The notes: generated from the letters alone by a model not told the origin. A DNA stretch of 64,000 nucleotides from Candidatus Woesearchaeota archaeon (GCA_018302985.1 JAGVZA010000004.1:1-64000), one strand, 5' to 3'; counted from the first letter of the stretch, positions 48,240 through 59,046 are shown. Program-made: numbers and translations.

Positions 48240-48530
48240 TTATTCACTTGCCAATATTGCTTCTAAAACTGGCTCTTCTACTGGAGGAATCTCCATGATT
48301 GAGGCGTTCTCAGTAACCAAAGCGCCTATTTCAGACTCTTGCCCCATAACTTTAACTGAAAATCCTCTTTGTTGTAATCTGACTGCTAATCTCTGCATTT
48401 GTCTAACTAACTCTGGTTCGCTCCTTTTTTTCATTCTTTGGAGAAAAGTCCCTAGTGATTTGTATCTGCCAGTATATTCGGCTACTTTGGTGATTCCCGG
48501 TATGAATCTATAGAGGTGTCTCATTTGCAT
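48240..48530 (-). CDS. Hypothetical protein
   Basis: Intact ORF. Confidence 0.5.
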   Translation of the reverse strand: MQMRHLYRFIPGITKVAEYTGRYKSLGTFLQRMKKRSEPELVRQMQRLAVRLQQRGFSVKVMGQESEIGALVTENASIMEIPPVEEPVLEAILASE

Positions 48531-48676
48531 TGCTTCCGTAGAACAGAGAAGGTTCTCTGAATTTACTTAGGTCTATTTAGAGAATAGAGTATATAAACTT
48601 TTCTTTTTATCTCTTTTAAGTGGTTACAAAAGAAATCTTTAAATAGTATTTTAGAATGGACAAATGAACATACACC

Positions 48677-49216
48677 ATGAGCAGCATAGTAACTGAATAT
48701 GAAGCACTATCTTTAATTGAAGGAGAAAATTCTTTACGAGAGATAGGGAATCAATCACCTAGTTTATACTTAACTATTTTTCGAAGTCTTGAAAAAATTC
48801 GGCAAATTGATCCTGAAAAGGCAGAAGGAAGAAGAGATTATGTTTCAACAGACGATCTCTCAAAAGCTAGACTCTCCATGCCTGCAGAAATTCATGCAGT
48901 AATCTATGGTTTACAAGGTTTTAAGTCATTTGAGGCTCGTAAACGCAGTATAAATAGTTTTACTGGCTCTTTGGTTGGACTTAGTCTTTCTCTTGGATTA
49001 GTAGCACAAAACTACATTGAAAATACTTCTACTTATGTTGCTGCTGGAGCGTTGGGAGTGATGGCACTAGCACTTCAACTTAGAGGTTTTTTCTATATTG
49101 GGAAATGGATTCATAATGAATACAGACGAAAACAAGATGAACGATTTACAAGACCTCTTGATCAAAGAGAATCAAAATTAGTGCAATATATCTTTATGAA
49201 CGATCATTCTTCGTAA
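48677..49216 (+). CDS. Hypothetical membrane protein
   Basis: Central hydrophobic hairpin; promoter TTTAAATAG at about 48638. Confidence 0.65.
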   Translation: MSSIVTEYEALSLIEGENSLREIGNQSPSLYLTIFRSLEKIRQIDPEKAEGRRDYVSTDDLSKARLSMPAEIHAVIYGLQGFKSFEARKRSINSFTGSLVGLSLSLGLVAQNYIENTSTYVAAGALGVMALALQLRGFFYIGKWIHNEYRRKQDERFTRPLDQRESKLVQYIFMNDHSS

Positions 49217-49242
49217 GCATCTAGAACTTTACCTATTGTTAA

Positions 49243-50334
49243 TTATTTTTCCTTTTCTCTTAACATTATTCGCTGCGGATCTTTATTGACTTGGAATTCA
49301 GCAACCCTTTGCTTCTGCTGCAAGTCTACAATAGAAATAGTGTTAGATTGACTATTGCTGACATAAGCTGTTTTTGCATCTGCGGTAATGACTACATCAC
49401 TAGGTGCGACACCGACGTCTATTGTTGCTAGGAGCATTTCCCGAGTTAAGCTTGTAAGAGATAGTGTATTGTCATCAGTATTTGTAATAGCACTTAACAC
49501 ATTGTTTGGCGAAAATGCAATTTGTGAAGCGCCAAGACCTACACGCATTTCCCTATATTCTTTAGGCTGCCTGATAGGAAGAATAGTAACTACACCAGTT
49601 GGGCTAGTCACATAGATATATCTTTCATGAGGACTCATCGCGAATTGTTCTGGCTGATCACCAGCAAACCAAGTGTCTATGAATGCGTCAATGGCAGTGT
49701 TGATAATAGTAATATCATCTGAGCCTCGATTAAGCACATAAATTTTTCTTTCATCTTCACTTAAAATCATTGGACCGGGATCTGATCCTACTGCGATTTC
49801 CTTATTGATGAATCCTAATTTCTTATCTATTACAACTACTGTATTTTCTGAAGGATTTGTTACATAAATATTCTTTTCTGTGACTACTATGCCTTCTGGA
49901 CTATTGCCTGCCTTGAATGTTTGCATGACCTCTTCTTTTTTGAGATCTATGACTGTGATAGTATTGCTTATTTGATTAGTGATATACATACTATCTGTTG
50001 TTTTATCAAAGAACATTTCCTGAGGACTTTTTCCTACAGCAATTTCTTTTCTAGTTTCGTTTTTCTCTCCATCAATAATACCAAAGAGATTTTCTGTTCT
50101 ATACAAGACATAGAGTATTTTTTGCTGTGTTCCTGTTTTTACTTCTGGAACAACTGTTTCATTTTCGGTGTTGTTTACCTTGATTGTCTCATTTGCTTCT
50201 GCAGGCAGCACATCTGGGTTTACTGTTGCTGGTTCTTGCAGTAATGTCCATGTGATTAAGGCTACGGCTAATATACAAAGAATTACACCTATACTTCCTA
50301 ATATTTTTGTTCTTCGAGTATCTCTTCTAACCAT
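49243..50334 (-). CDS. Membrane-anchored YVTN-type beta-propeller protein
   Basis: Repeats: DSMYITNQISNTITVIDLKK, KNIYVTNPSENTVVVIDKK, KTAYVSNSQSNTISIVDLQ. Confidence 0.92.
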   Translation of the reverse strand: MVRRDTRRTKILGSIGVILCILAVALITWTLLQEPATVNPDVLPAEANETIKVNNTENETVVPEVKTGTQQKILYVLYRTENLFGIIDGEKNETRKEIAVGKSPQEMFFDKTTDSMYITNQISNTITVIDLKKEEVMQTFKAGNSPEGIVVTEKNIYVTNPSENTVVVIDKKLGFINKEIAVGSDPGPMILSEDERKIYVLNRGSDDITIINTAIDAFIDTWFAGDQPEQFAMSPHERYIYVTSPTGVVTILPIRQPKEYREMRVGLGASQIAFSPNNVLSAITNTDDNTLSLTSLTREMLLATIDVGVAPSDVVITADAKTAYVSNSQSNTISIVDLQQKQRVAEFQVNKDPQRIMLREKEK

Positions 50335-50455
50335 TATATTGTAGACTAGAGATTGGTTTAAAAGGGTTTTGGCTCTTTTCTTTGCAATCTACTACTGTCT
50401 TAGGAATATAGTTTTCTCACTAGGGTTATGATTCTTTAGAACTTATTTAGTATAT

Positions 50456-50599
50456 GTCAAGGAAGGGGTAGATGGGAAAAGAGGTGTTAGGGAAAAGACA
50501 TAGCAGAAACCCACCTACCCGTTCCGATGACTGTGAATGGAACAGAGTCTTGACTTTTCAATCTTAGTTGACTGTCTCAACCCCCCTAGAGGTTCTAAG
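50456..50599. ncRNA. Candidate structured intergenic RNA (two domains, family and strand unknown)
   Basis: P1 GTCAAG/CTTGAC; P2 GGGTAGATGGG/CCCACCTACCC; P3 GTTCC/GGAAC; second domain CTTAG/CTAAG with GTTGA/TCAAC hairpin. Confidence 0.5.
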
Positions 50600-50739
50600 A
50601 TACACTCGTATAAAAACTTATCGATGGTCTTTGAGAAATTCCTTTTTTAACCTTTATTTTATCATTGGAAGCCATATTTTGGATTTCTCATGTTAGGGTT
50701 AGTGGTATCTTTATAAATTTCCTTGTTTCTTTCACTCTT

Positions 50740-51411
50740 ATGGGCAAACTTGAGATGTATGTAGGCTGCATGTTTTCAGGCAAAACAGAAAAATTACGTG
50801 ATAGAATTCATCGTGAACGTTTTCGTTTCAGCCATACAGAACAACATCCAACTGTTCAGCTTTTCAAGCCAGCTATAGACAATCGTTTTGGAACTGGAAC
50901 TGAAATTGTTTCCCATAATGGTACTACAACTCCTTGTGTTCTTGTCTCTTCTGCAGCTGACATTGCACAGTATGTTGCATTACATTCTACTCTTCGAGTT
51001 GTAGGCATAGATGAAGTCCAATTCTTAGACGACACTATTATTGACTGGTGTGTGTATACTTTTAGACATACTCCTCTTCACATTATTGCCAGCGGATTAA
51101 ACACAGATTTTCGCGGAGAACTTTTTCGTTTTCGCAACTCAGAACGAAACATGGGTGAACTTATAGGTCATGCTCAAGCAGAACCGCTTACTGCTTTTTG
51201 TGCTTACCGCTTACCTAATACTAACCTTCTCTGTGGAAATGATGCTACCTGCACTCAACGTCTGAAAATCGATGGCACTCCTGTTCCTTATTTAGATCCT
51301 TTAGTGCATGTCGGTGGCAAAGATCCTTCAGGTGAACGACGTTATGAAGCACGCTGTGTGGAACATCACTTTGTTCCTGGCCGTAATGATCGTTCAGTAA
51401 CTTTTAAATAG
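50740..51411 (+). CDS. tdk: Thymidine kinase
   Basis: KLEMYVGCMFSGKTEKL; VVGIDEVQFLD; start refined to ATG 50740. Confidence 0.93.
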   Translation: MGKLEMYVGCMFSGKTEKLRDRIHRERFRFSHTEQHPTVQLFKPAIDNRFGTGTEIVSHNGTTTPCVLVSSAADIAQYVALHSTLRVVGIDEVQFLDDTIIDWCVYTFRHTPLHIIASGLNTDFRGELFRFRNSERNMGELIGHAQAEPLTAFCAYRLPNTNLLCGNDATCTQRLKIDGTPVPYLDPLVHVGGKDPSGERRYEARCVEHHFVPGRNDRSVTFK

Positions 51412-51434
51412 TTGTTGCTGTTTTTTTCTGTTAT

Positions 51435-52305
51435 GCATTTAACATTGTTAGGGAAATTTGATCAGTTTTATTTTTTACGCACCTTGAAACGCATCCAACA
51501 TGTTTTACCTGTGCCTAGAGATGTCCAACTCTATATTTTAGATGACAAATCAAATTGCAAGACGATTATTCAACGCTTACCGCCCTCAGAAAAAGCTGCT
51601 TTCAAGAATATTTGCAGAGTTGACAAAGTCTCATTTTCTTATCAGCACAATAAACAAAGATTGATTGTTCTTACACTTACTGGAACTAACAAGTATCTCT
51701 TAAAAGACCAACAAGCCTTAATAGGATTATTAATTCATGAGATTATCCATTTAGAACAGATGCGCAAAGGAAATTATAAACTGTTACAACAATCTTATCG
51801 CAAAGTTTTTTCTTTGTATACTCAACTCTTAACTAATTTACGCCAGAAACCTTTATTGCCTGTGCTTGATGCTATTGGACAAAATGCTCTCTTATTGTTA
51901 AAAGATCTGTATACTAATGGTGCAGTCATTAAGCGCGGTTTTAGTCATGAGCTGTTACACTACTACGAATGTGAATTCTCTTTGAAGAAGACTTGCCCAC
52001 GACCAGTTTTTTATGACAAGCTCAAAAAGGAAGTACAGAAAGATCCTCAAGTGCTAGTGATTGTTTTTGCTTTTGAATTTGCACTTTTATCCATGATTTT
52101 ACCTTTCAAAAAATATAAAGAACGACATGCCAAAGAATTATTGAAATATCTTGCTACCTGCTATAACCTCAATATGCGAGAAACTTTACGCAAATGTGGC
52201 CCGTTTATAGATTATTATCTAGCGCATTATAAAAAACCAAACCGAGATTTCCAAGAGAAATATTTCCATTTAATTTTTACAAAAGTTATTGAATTATTAA
52301 CATAG
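51435..52305 (+). CDS. Putative zinc metallopeptidase-like protein
   Basis: LLIHEIIHLEQMRKGNY (HExxH); start refined to ATG 51435. Confidence 0.6.
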
Positions 52306-52362
52306 CAGTCTTTATATATCAGCATCGTTATCTTTTTTCTAAGCAATTTGGAGGTGTTTATT

Positions 52363-52728
52363 TTGACAACAACTACAGAAACTACACTTAGACGACCATT
52401 GATCTATCAAAGACAGGAAGTTGGTTATGTTCAAGATGGAAAAATTGTACCTGTTATTTCAGAAGTTGAATTAACTGATCTTATTCATGATTTAGAGCCG
52501 CATGAAATTACTCATTTACCTCAATATGCTCCTGTGTTAGCTATTCTTGCAAGACACTATCGTCTCAAACTTAAAGATTATACGAGTCTTCCAGATTGTG
52601 GAATTACTGCTTTAGAAGAAGGGTGTCGTAGTCTCAAAGAAGTGAAGGCAAGGGACACAGATTTAGCACACCTTATACTCAAAATGCATATTGCAAGATC
52701 TTTCGATAGAGGAATGAGGCCTGTATAA
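52363..52728 (+). CDS. Hypothetical protein (TTG start with strong SD GGAGGTG)
   Basis: GGAGGTGTTTATTTTG. Confidence 0.6.
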   Translation: MTTTTETTLRRPLIYQRQEVGYVQDGKIVPVISEVELTDLIHDLEPHEITHLPQYAPVLAILARHYRLKLKDYTSLPDCGITALEEGCRSLKEVKARDTDLAHLILKMHIARSFDRGMRPV

Positions 52729-52740
52729 TTTTTTTCACTG

Positions 52741-53946
52741 TTGCATTACAGCACAGCCATTATAAACTACTTTCTTCTTCTTTTTTCTATGGTTCATATC
52801 TCTGAACGAGAAGTAGAATTACCTGATGCAGTCATTGGTAAACTCTTAAAAGTTGCTGCAGAGGACAAAAGTGTTATATCACTTGGTCCTGGCGAGCCTG
52901 ATTTTCCTGCTCCACCGCCTATTGTTGAATATACCAAACAATTTGCAGACAAATGCAATCATTATAGTCCTCCTGGCGGCAGAAAAGAATTAAAAGAAGC
53001 TCTTATCAAAAAATTAAAAAAAGAAAATGGTATTACTGCTCATCCAGACAATATTATTGTTACTTGCGGCAGTCAAGAAGCACTTTTATTAGCAACAGCT
53101 TGCACTTGTGATGTTTCTGAACAAATTATTATTCCTAATCCTAGTTACTTGGGCTATTTACCTTTGTTTCAACTCTTCAATGCTTTTCCAGTACCTTTGC
53201 AATTGCATGAAAAAGATGATTGGAATATTAATCCTGATGATTTGAAACACTTGATTGATCCTAAAAAAACTAAAGCCATTATGATTAATACGCCTGCTAA
53301 TCCTACTGGGAATGTTCTTAGCAGAAAATTGTTGGAAGAAATTGCTGATCTTGCTGTGCAACATAATTTGTATGTCTTTAGCGATGAAGCATATGAAAAA
53401 TTAGTCTACAATAAGCCTCATGTGAGCATGGCAAGCTTAAATGGGATGGAAAAATATACTGTCACCTTTCAAACTTTCAGCAAGAGTTATGCTATGTGTG
53501 GTTATAGAGTTGGATATGCAGTTGGACCTAAATTATTAATTGAAGCCATGACTAAAACTCATATTTATACTACTACAGCTGCGCCTACCATTAGTCAGAT
53601 GGTTGCTGCAAAAGCGCTAAGCATGGATCCCAAGTATACAGAAGCTATGAGAAAAGAATATGATCAACGAAGAAAATACATTGTCAAACGATTGAATCAA
53701 ATGGGACTACCAACTACAACTCCTAATGGTGCATTTTATACCTTCTCTAATATCAAGGACGTTATGGATGATAGCTTTAGGTTCGCATTCCAGCTTCTCA
53801 AAGAGGCGAAGGTCGCTGTTGTGCCTGGCAAGGAATTTGGCACCTATGGTGAAGGCTATATTCGTTGTAGTTATGCTACTGCTTTACCAAAAATTGAAAC
53901 AGCTATGGATAGAATGGAAAAGTTTGTCAAGAAATATAAAAAGTAA
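52741..53946 (+). CDS. Class I/II PLP-dependent aminotransferase
   Basis: TPANPTGNVLSRKLLEEIADLA; SDEAYEKLVY; FSKSYAMCGYRVGYAVG; true start probably ATG 52789. Confidence 0.95.
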   Translation: MHYSTAIINYFLLLFSMVHISEREVELPDAVIGKLLKVAAEDKSVISLGPGEPDFPAPPPIVEYTKQFADKCNHYSPPGGRKELKEALIKKLKKENGITAHPDNIIVTCGSQEALLLATACTCDVSEQIIIPNPSYLGYLPLFQLFNAFPVPLQLHEKDDWNINPDDLKHLIDPKKTKAIMINTPANPTGNVLSRKLLEEIADLAVQHNLYVFSDEAYEKLVYNKPHVSMASLNGMEKYTVTFQTFSKSYAMCGYRVGYAVGPKLLIEAMTKTHIYTTTAAPTISQMVAAKALSMDPKYTEAMRKEYDQRRKYIVKRLNQMGLPTTTPNGAFYTFSNIKDVMDDSFRFAFQLLKEAKVAVVPGKEFGTYGEGYIRCSYATALPKIETAMDRMEKFVKKYKK

Positions 53947-55146
53947 TTATTTTTTCTTTGGATCTATTTTCCAATAAAAGTATATTGCAGGAACTAAAAA
54001 TAAACCTCCGAATACAATGGTGCTTTGTGTCCCAAATGTATCTGCAACGAAACCAGCAATAGGATAACTTATAGCATAAGCTAAAGAGATTATCATGCTC
54101 TTAAAAGAAAGAATTGTTGCTCTTGTCTTACTGGGGATAAACTTTTGAGTAAAAGCATCTCCGACGGGAAGAGATAAGTCGATGAGAAATAAGATAGCGA
54201 GCATAAATAGAATACCAGCAAGAGAACTCTTAACAAACAACACTCCGAAGTTAAGCAACATTCCTACCACTAATAATATTATCAAATAATTTTTCTCATG
54301 TTTACATATTTTTAGAAGAGGTTTTGCAATTAATGGTGCTATACTACCTAAGATCATAGATGCAGAAAATAAAAATCCAAAGGTGTATTGAGGAATTCCT
54401 AAGCCTTGCAGTAATGGTTGCCACACCAAATGCCCACCGAATGAGTCTCTGAACATAATGAAAAATGTGGCTAATAAAATAAAAACTAATGCAGCATGCT
54501 TAACTGAGTAACGGATTGCTTCTTTTGACTGTCGATATAATTGTTTGAAAGAGATCTTCTTTTCTTTTGTTAGTTTATGCTCCTCCATAGGCAATAGAAT
54601 TACCAATGAAATTATCCAAGAGAGGCTAGCAAATATCCAAATTGCATTTAGACCTAACTTAACAACTACAAAAGACCCCAATAATCCTGAAAAAAACAAT
54701 GCAATACTTTGTATTGAATATTCTTTAAGATAATAACTCTTGATCAGATCATCTCTTTTATAATACTTTAAGTTGTCTATAGTCCAAGCTTCTCTTGCTC
54801 CTGAATAGAACGTTCCAGCTATTCCCCATGCAATAAACAATATTAATAACAGATAGAAATTATGAATTACTATAAAAAATGGAAATATTATCCCCATCAT
54901 CAGATAAGAAAAAAGTGTTGATACTTTTCTTCCAAATAGATCTGCAAAAGCACCTGTAGGTACTTCAAAAATAAATGTTGCTATGGCAAGTGCAGAAAAT
55001 AATATCCCTATCTGTGCTAAGCTTATCGTTTCATTAAAGAAAATAACCCAAAAGGCAGGAGCAAAATATACTAAATGAGAGATAAATCTTTCTATATAGA
55101 ACAATCCTAAAATCTTAAATTCATCTTTAGCAAATATTTTTTTCAT
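53947..55146 (-). CDS. MFS transporter
   Basis: 12-TM pattern; EVPTGAFADLFGRKVSTL. Confidence 0.93.
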   Translation of the reverse strand: MKKIFAKDEFKILGLFYIERFISHLVYFAPAFWVIFFNETISLAQIGILFSALAIATFIFEVPTGAFADLFGRKVSTLFSYLMMGIIFPFFIVIHNFYLLLILFIAWGIAGTFYSGAREAWTIDNLKYYKRDDLIKSYYLKEYSIQSIALFFSGLLGSFVVVKLGLNAIWIFASLSWIISLVILLPMEEHKLTKEKKISFKQLYRQSKEAIRYSVKHAALVFILLATFFIMFRDSFGGHLVWQPLLQGLGIPQYTFGFLFSASMILGSIAPLIAKPLLKICKHEKNYLIILLVVGMLLNFGVLFVKSSLAGILFMLAILFLIDLSLPVGDAFTQKFIPSKTRATILSFKSMIISLAYAISYPIAGFVADTFGTQSTIVFGGLFLVPAIYFYWKIDPKKK

Positions 55147-55153
55147 TGTCTTC

Positions 55154-55894
55154 TTACTTTTTAGCCTGCTTCCAAAAGTTTTCGAAAATTAACTTTTGTG
55201 TTTCACTTGTTTCTTTGTTTTTAATTAAAATAGCCAGTAATTCTCTCTCTAAAGGTATGATTCCTACTTTGTCCCCAGCAACTAAAGTTACTGAAGGGAA
55301 TTTTCTCATCTCTTCTAGAAATTTCATAGAGGTTACTTTTTTTATTTGAGGATCATTCAATCGAAATTCAGCTTCTTCTGAGTGCTCAAAGATAACACGC
55401 ATATAGATCTTTTCTCTGGCACGTTTGAGAGCGAATGCCTTGGGAATATGTCTGAGCACTTGAGCAACTTTTTCAGCACTTCCATATAAGAGAATTTCTT
55501 TTTCCTTATAGAGTTCTTCCAACATGGTAAGTATTCCTTTAAATCCCTCGAATAGTCCTATTTCTGGTTTTTTGGTTATGCTTAATTTTATTTTTTCCAG
55601 CGAGGGGATGATCTCTGCCAATCTCCTTCCCTTTTCCTTGAGCAAGACTAACAGTTCTTTTGGTTCTGTAGCTTGAAAATGAGACTTCTTTCCACTTTTG
55701 AATGAACTGATGAGTCCTTTTTCCTTTAGAGATTCAAGAATATCATAAGTAGTTCCTCTTCTGAGGTCTGCTAATTCACTGATTCTGTTTGCTGTGCAAG
55801 CTCCGGCTTTAAGGCATGCTATATAGACTTTGATCTCTTTCTCTGATAGTCCATAATCTCTAAGCTCGTCTTCCATGTTTTTTTGTAGTTGCAT
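55154..55894 (-). CDS. TrmB-family transcriptional regulator
   Basis: YGLSEKEIKVYIACLKAGACTANRISELADLRRGTTYDILESLKEKGLI. Confidence 0.92.
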   Translation of the reverse strand: MQLQKNMEDELRDYGLSEKEIKVYIACLKAGACTANRISELADLRRGTTYDILESLKEKGLISSFKSGKKSHFQATEPKELLVLLKEKGRRLAEIIPSLEKIKLSITKKPEIGLFEGFKGILTMLEELYKEKEILLYGSAEKVAQVLRHIPKAFALKRAREKIYMRVIFEHSEEAEFRLNDPQIKKVTSMKFLEEMRKFPSVTLVAGDKVGIIPLERELLAILIKNKETSETQKLIFENFWKQAKK

Positions 55895-55975
55895 GGTTAT
55901 TTAAATATTGTTATTTGTCGAAGAAAATCGACGGCACTATTCTATATACTCTAGCAACTATGTCTTTGTAGAGAA

Positions 55976-56536
55976 GTGATGACCATGACTATTGATGACA
56001 CCAAACCAACTTATTCCTTGAAAGACAGATGGAACAATCATTGCAAGGCAAATGCTGATCGATGGTTCTATAAATATTCTGTAGATGTTTCCAGCGGATG
56101 GATCTATTATACTACTATGTACGGTCTTCAAGAACTTCTTGCACAAACAGATCATGACACTCTTGTCGAAACTAGAAAATTAGGTGTTTTAGTTCATGCT
56201 GCAGTTATGCCTCTTGTTGGCTGGCTTCGTAATACCATTGCAGAAAAAAGACACGTAACCAAAGAAAGTCCTCTTGTAGATAGAATGAAAGTTAATGCAC
56301 TCGCAATTTTACCTCTTCAAGCAGTTGTTTATGCAGGCATGCTTATGGGGGGAATGTATAGGACTGGCAATTGGGATTTGAAATCAGCAGCTGCTGCTTG
56401 GGGAATAGGCATGCTTACTGCTGTCCCTCATTCACTCATTTATGGTCCCCTTCAAGACTGTTATAGAAAATTCTTTGGCGTACAACCCGCGATAAAGAAA
56501 ACACAAGGAACTTCTCTTGAAACTTATGTTGGTTAG
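55976..56536 (+). CDS. Hypothetical membrane protein (weakly AlaE-like)
   Basis: VNALAILPLQAVVYAGMLMGG...VPHSLIYGPLQDCYRKFFG. Confidence 0.5.
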   Translation: MMTMTIDDTKPTYSLKDRWNNHCKANADRWFYKYSVDVSSGWIYYTTMYGLQELLAQTDHDTLVETRKLGVLVHAAVMPLVGWLRNTIAEKRHVTKESPLVDRMKVNALAILPLQAVVYAGMLMGGMYRTGNWDLKSAAAAWGIGMLTAVPHSLIYGPLQDCYRKFFGVQPAIKKTQGTSLETYVG

Positions 56537-56573
56537 AAATAATAAGAAATAAAATAAAAAAGAAAAAATTGGA

Positions 56574-56936
56574 TTAAGCTTTGAAGCCAACCCAAGTAGT
56601 GACTACACCAATTACTAAGTGTAACCAGTTGTCTTCAGTGTTTAATGCCAATAGGCTAACGATACTGCCTACACCGATAAAGCCTAAGATTGCTACTAAT
56701 AAATATACAATACCAAAGACTTTATTGAATGTTCCTGCATAAGCACCTGCTGCTGTTAAGCCTGCAAGTAAACCTAAAATACCGGATATTAGATGTACCC
56801 AAGTATGTGTGCCGTTTACTGAGAACAGTCCTAATAAGTCACTTTCACCCATGAATAAGCCTAAAAGACCTACTACGAGCAAGATAACTCCTAACCATGT
56901 TGCAAATTGTTTTTGTGAAATTGTCTTCACCCCCAA
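56574..56936 (-). CDS. DUF4383-like membrane protein
   Basis: Repeated THTWVHLISGILGLLAG... / DNWLHLVIGVVTTWVGF. Confidence 0.65.
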   Translation of the reverse strand: MGVKTISQKQFATWLGVILLVVGLLGLFMGESDLLGLFSVNGTHTWVHLISGILGLLAGLTAAGAYAGTFNKVFGIVYLLVAILGFIGVGSIVSLLALNTEDNWLHLVIGVVTTWVGFKA

Positions 56937-57094
56937 ATTTCTTAGAAAATGAGATCTTTTTTATCTATATAAAGTTGAGTTACCACTGGTTGAATAAGAC
57001 GAATGGACTTTTTACCCTCTACATTGTAAATATTCTTTGTAAAGGGTATAACATTTCCAAAATCCATAAATACTTCTTCTGATTTCTTATTTGT

Positions 57095-57304
57095 ATGCAC
57101 GATCCGAAGATGTGTCCTGTTTGCAGTTCTAAGAACATTGCACTTCAATCAAAAAATGGATTTACCTATGTCTGCTGCAAAGATTGTGAGTATGATGAGG
57201 GAGAAGATTACGATGCTGCTTATCCTGGTGAAAGATTAACACAGAAAGGCAAAACAAAACATACTCCTTACAAACGTGGTGGCAGCCAGAGAACTAGAAA
57301 GTAA
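57095..57304 (+). CDS. Small zinc-finger-like protein
   Basis: MHDPKMCPVCSSKNIALQSKNGFTYVCCKDCEYDEGEDYD. Confidence 0.7.
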   Translation: MHDPKMCPVCSSKNIALQSKNGFTYVCCKDCEYDEGEDYDAAYPGERLTQKGKTKHTPYKRGGSQRTRK

Positions 57305-57359
57305 TTTTTTCGTCTCCCAAAAGCGATAACTTCTTATTGTCTAAAAACACCCTATTTCC

Positions 57360-58013
57360 ATGAGATTTCGCCATTTAAGTGAAGGTAGCTTGGATCAAAC
57401 AGTTACTGCAGTAGAAAAATCTGATGAGAAAACTGTAGCGAAAGTACAACTTTTACACTCCAAAGAATGGAAAGAACATGTTGCTGAACATCATGATGCT
57501 GGATCACAAGCACAACTAGTTACTGTCAATACTGCTGAAGAAGAAAGTGACCTCTTAAAAAAAACTGCAGAGAAAAAAGAAGAACCTAAACCAGAGGAAA
57601 AGTTAGTACCTCAACATTCTGTTGATCATGGACAAGACTTAGGTAATTCTAAGGGAGGAAGTTATCTAGCAAAAGGAAGTGGCTCTCAAAAATCTGGACC
57701 TGGCAGTTATTTTGGTGCAGATTCAGCACGAGGCAAAGCCATGGTTAGTGGCCAATGCAGCTGTGGCATGGAAGTCAGCACAGGATGGGAACCAGAACAG
57801 ACTTTAGGACAACCGAATGCATTACAAACTGCCTACAATAAAGGATCAGAAACTGATGCTGATAAACGAGAGGAAAATTCTCTATATAGTACTGGTATGA
57901 CATCACCAAATTCATTAGCACAAGAACAACGACCTCTGTATAATTCTACACAGCCAACAGGCGCTACTAGCGGCTTTGGGGATCAAAAACGTCGCAGAAC
58001 TAGCTCTTTATAA
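57360..58013 (+). CDS. Low-complexity hypothetical protein
   Basis: Glu/Lys-rich then Gly/Ser/Gln-rich. Confidence 0.55.
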   Translation: MRFRHLSEGSLDQTVTAVEKSDEKTVAKVQLLHSKEWKEHVAEHHDAGSQAQLVTVNTAEEESDLLKKTAEKKEEPKPEEKLVPQHSVDHGQDLGNSKGGSYLAKGSGSQKSGPGSYFGADSARGKAMVSGQCSCGMEVSTGWEPEQTLGQPNALQTAYNKGSETDADKREENSLYSTGMTSPNSLAQEQRPLYNSTQPTGATSGFGDQKRRRTSSL

Positions 58014-58095
58014 AGACCTTCTTATTATTTACTTCATAGTAGTAACGCATAGCAAAGCTTAAAAAGAGATGCAACTTTACTTTTTAGGGGCACTT

Positions 58096-59046
58096 ATGAT
58101 AACTATACATCCTATTCCAAGAAAAGTTATTCGTTGGGGAGAATTATGTGCAACACACCCTCCTTTTTCTATAGCGTTAGATGGCTATGTTTTTGGTCAA
58201 CCTCGCTATTTAGAACCTTTACAAGGAGGACCAAAAGCAAATTTTAATCATCATGAAGAAGTGGATAGACTAGGCACTCGATGCACTACTGCTCAAGTTT
58301 ATATGGCTATTAAAAATGGATTATTCTCTACTTTTAGAAAAGATGGACAACCCCATGCAGAACTTTATGTAAATGATCCTGATCAAGATGTCGGAGGAAG
58401 CACTTGGCTTTTTCTGAACCATGAACGTATCAAAGATACAAAAAGCGAGCCTCTTATCAACAAATTAATTAATTTACTTGATTTCTTAGATGTTACTGGG
58501 GGTTGTTTTCCTTTAGATCCTGATTCTACTACTATACGCCAATATAACTGGATTTTTGAACCTTATACTGAGGCACGTAAATTGGGTCGTCTTCCTTCTA
58601 TGACTTCTGTTGAAATGCGCAATATTCTTGATGCTGTTCATAGTCGTATTAGTCATTATACTCTTGGCAGAGCGCAAGAAATTCCTAGTGAAACAGGCTA
58701 TGAAGTGCTTGGCGGCAACCATCGCTGGAAAATTGTTCAAGAAAAGGGAACTCAGACTCGTATGCAGCTTATGAAAGACGGCATTACAGCATTTGCCTCA
58801 CTTTTAGGACAGAGACAAGATGGCAATTGGACCTATACTTTATGCAGACAATCAGTCTTTATTCCTTTTCCACTTCTTCAGTTATATGAACATCTTAATA
58901 CTCTGGAGGGAATCACTGACTCAGTTTTAGGTTGGGGTGGTGGAGATACTATTGGCGGATCACCTCGAGAAGCTGGTAGCAAACTCAATCCACAAAAGCT
59001 TGAAGAAGCTATTACTCAATTTTTACGTGAAACTAATAGATTATAA
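58096..59046 (+). CDS. Hypothetical protein
   Basis: Intact ORF; start refined to ATG 58096. Confidence 0.65.
   Translation: MITIHPIPRKVIRWGELCATHPPFSIALDGYVFGQPRYLEPLQGGPKANFNHHEEVDRLGTRCTTAQVYMAIKNGLFSTFRKDGQPHAELYVNDPDQDVGGSTWLFLNHERIKDTKSEPLINKLINLLDFLDVTGGCFPLDPDSTTIRQYNWIFEPYTEARKLGRLPSMTSVEMRNILDAVHSRISHYTLGRAQEIPSETGYEVLGGNHRWKIVQEKGTQTRMQLMKDGITAFASLLGQRQDGNWTYTLCRQSVFIPFPLLQLYEHLNTLEGITDSVLGWGGGDTIGGSPREAGSKLNPQKLEEAITQFLRETNRL

Noticed and set aside
48677-49216. Attempt to group all small TM hypothetical proteins (9706, 10364, 18388, 48677, 55976, 62712) as one family
   Set aside because: Only 9706 and 10364 are convincingly similar in architecture; the others lack clear shared motifs
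50456-50599. Assignment of the structured RNA to RNase P, SRP or a known riboswitch
   Set aside because: Could not find the conserved signature segments of those families by eye on either strand
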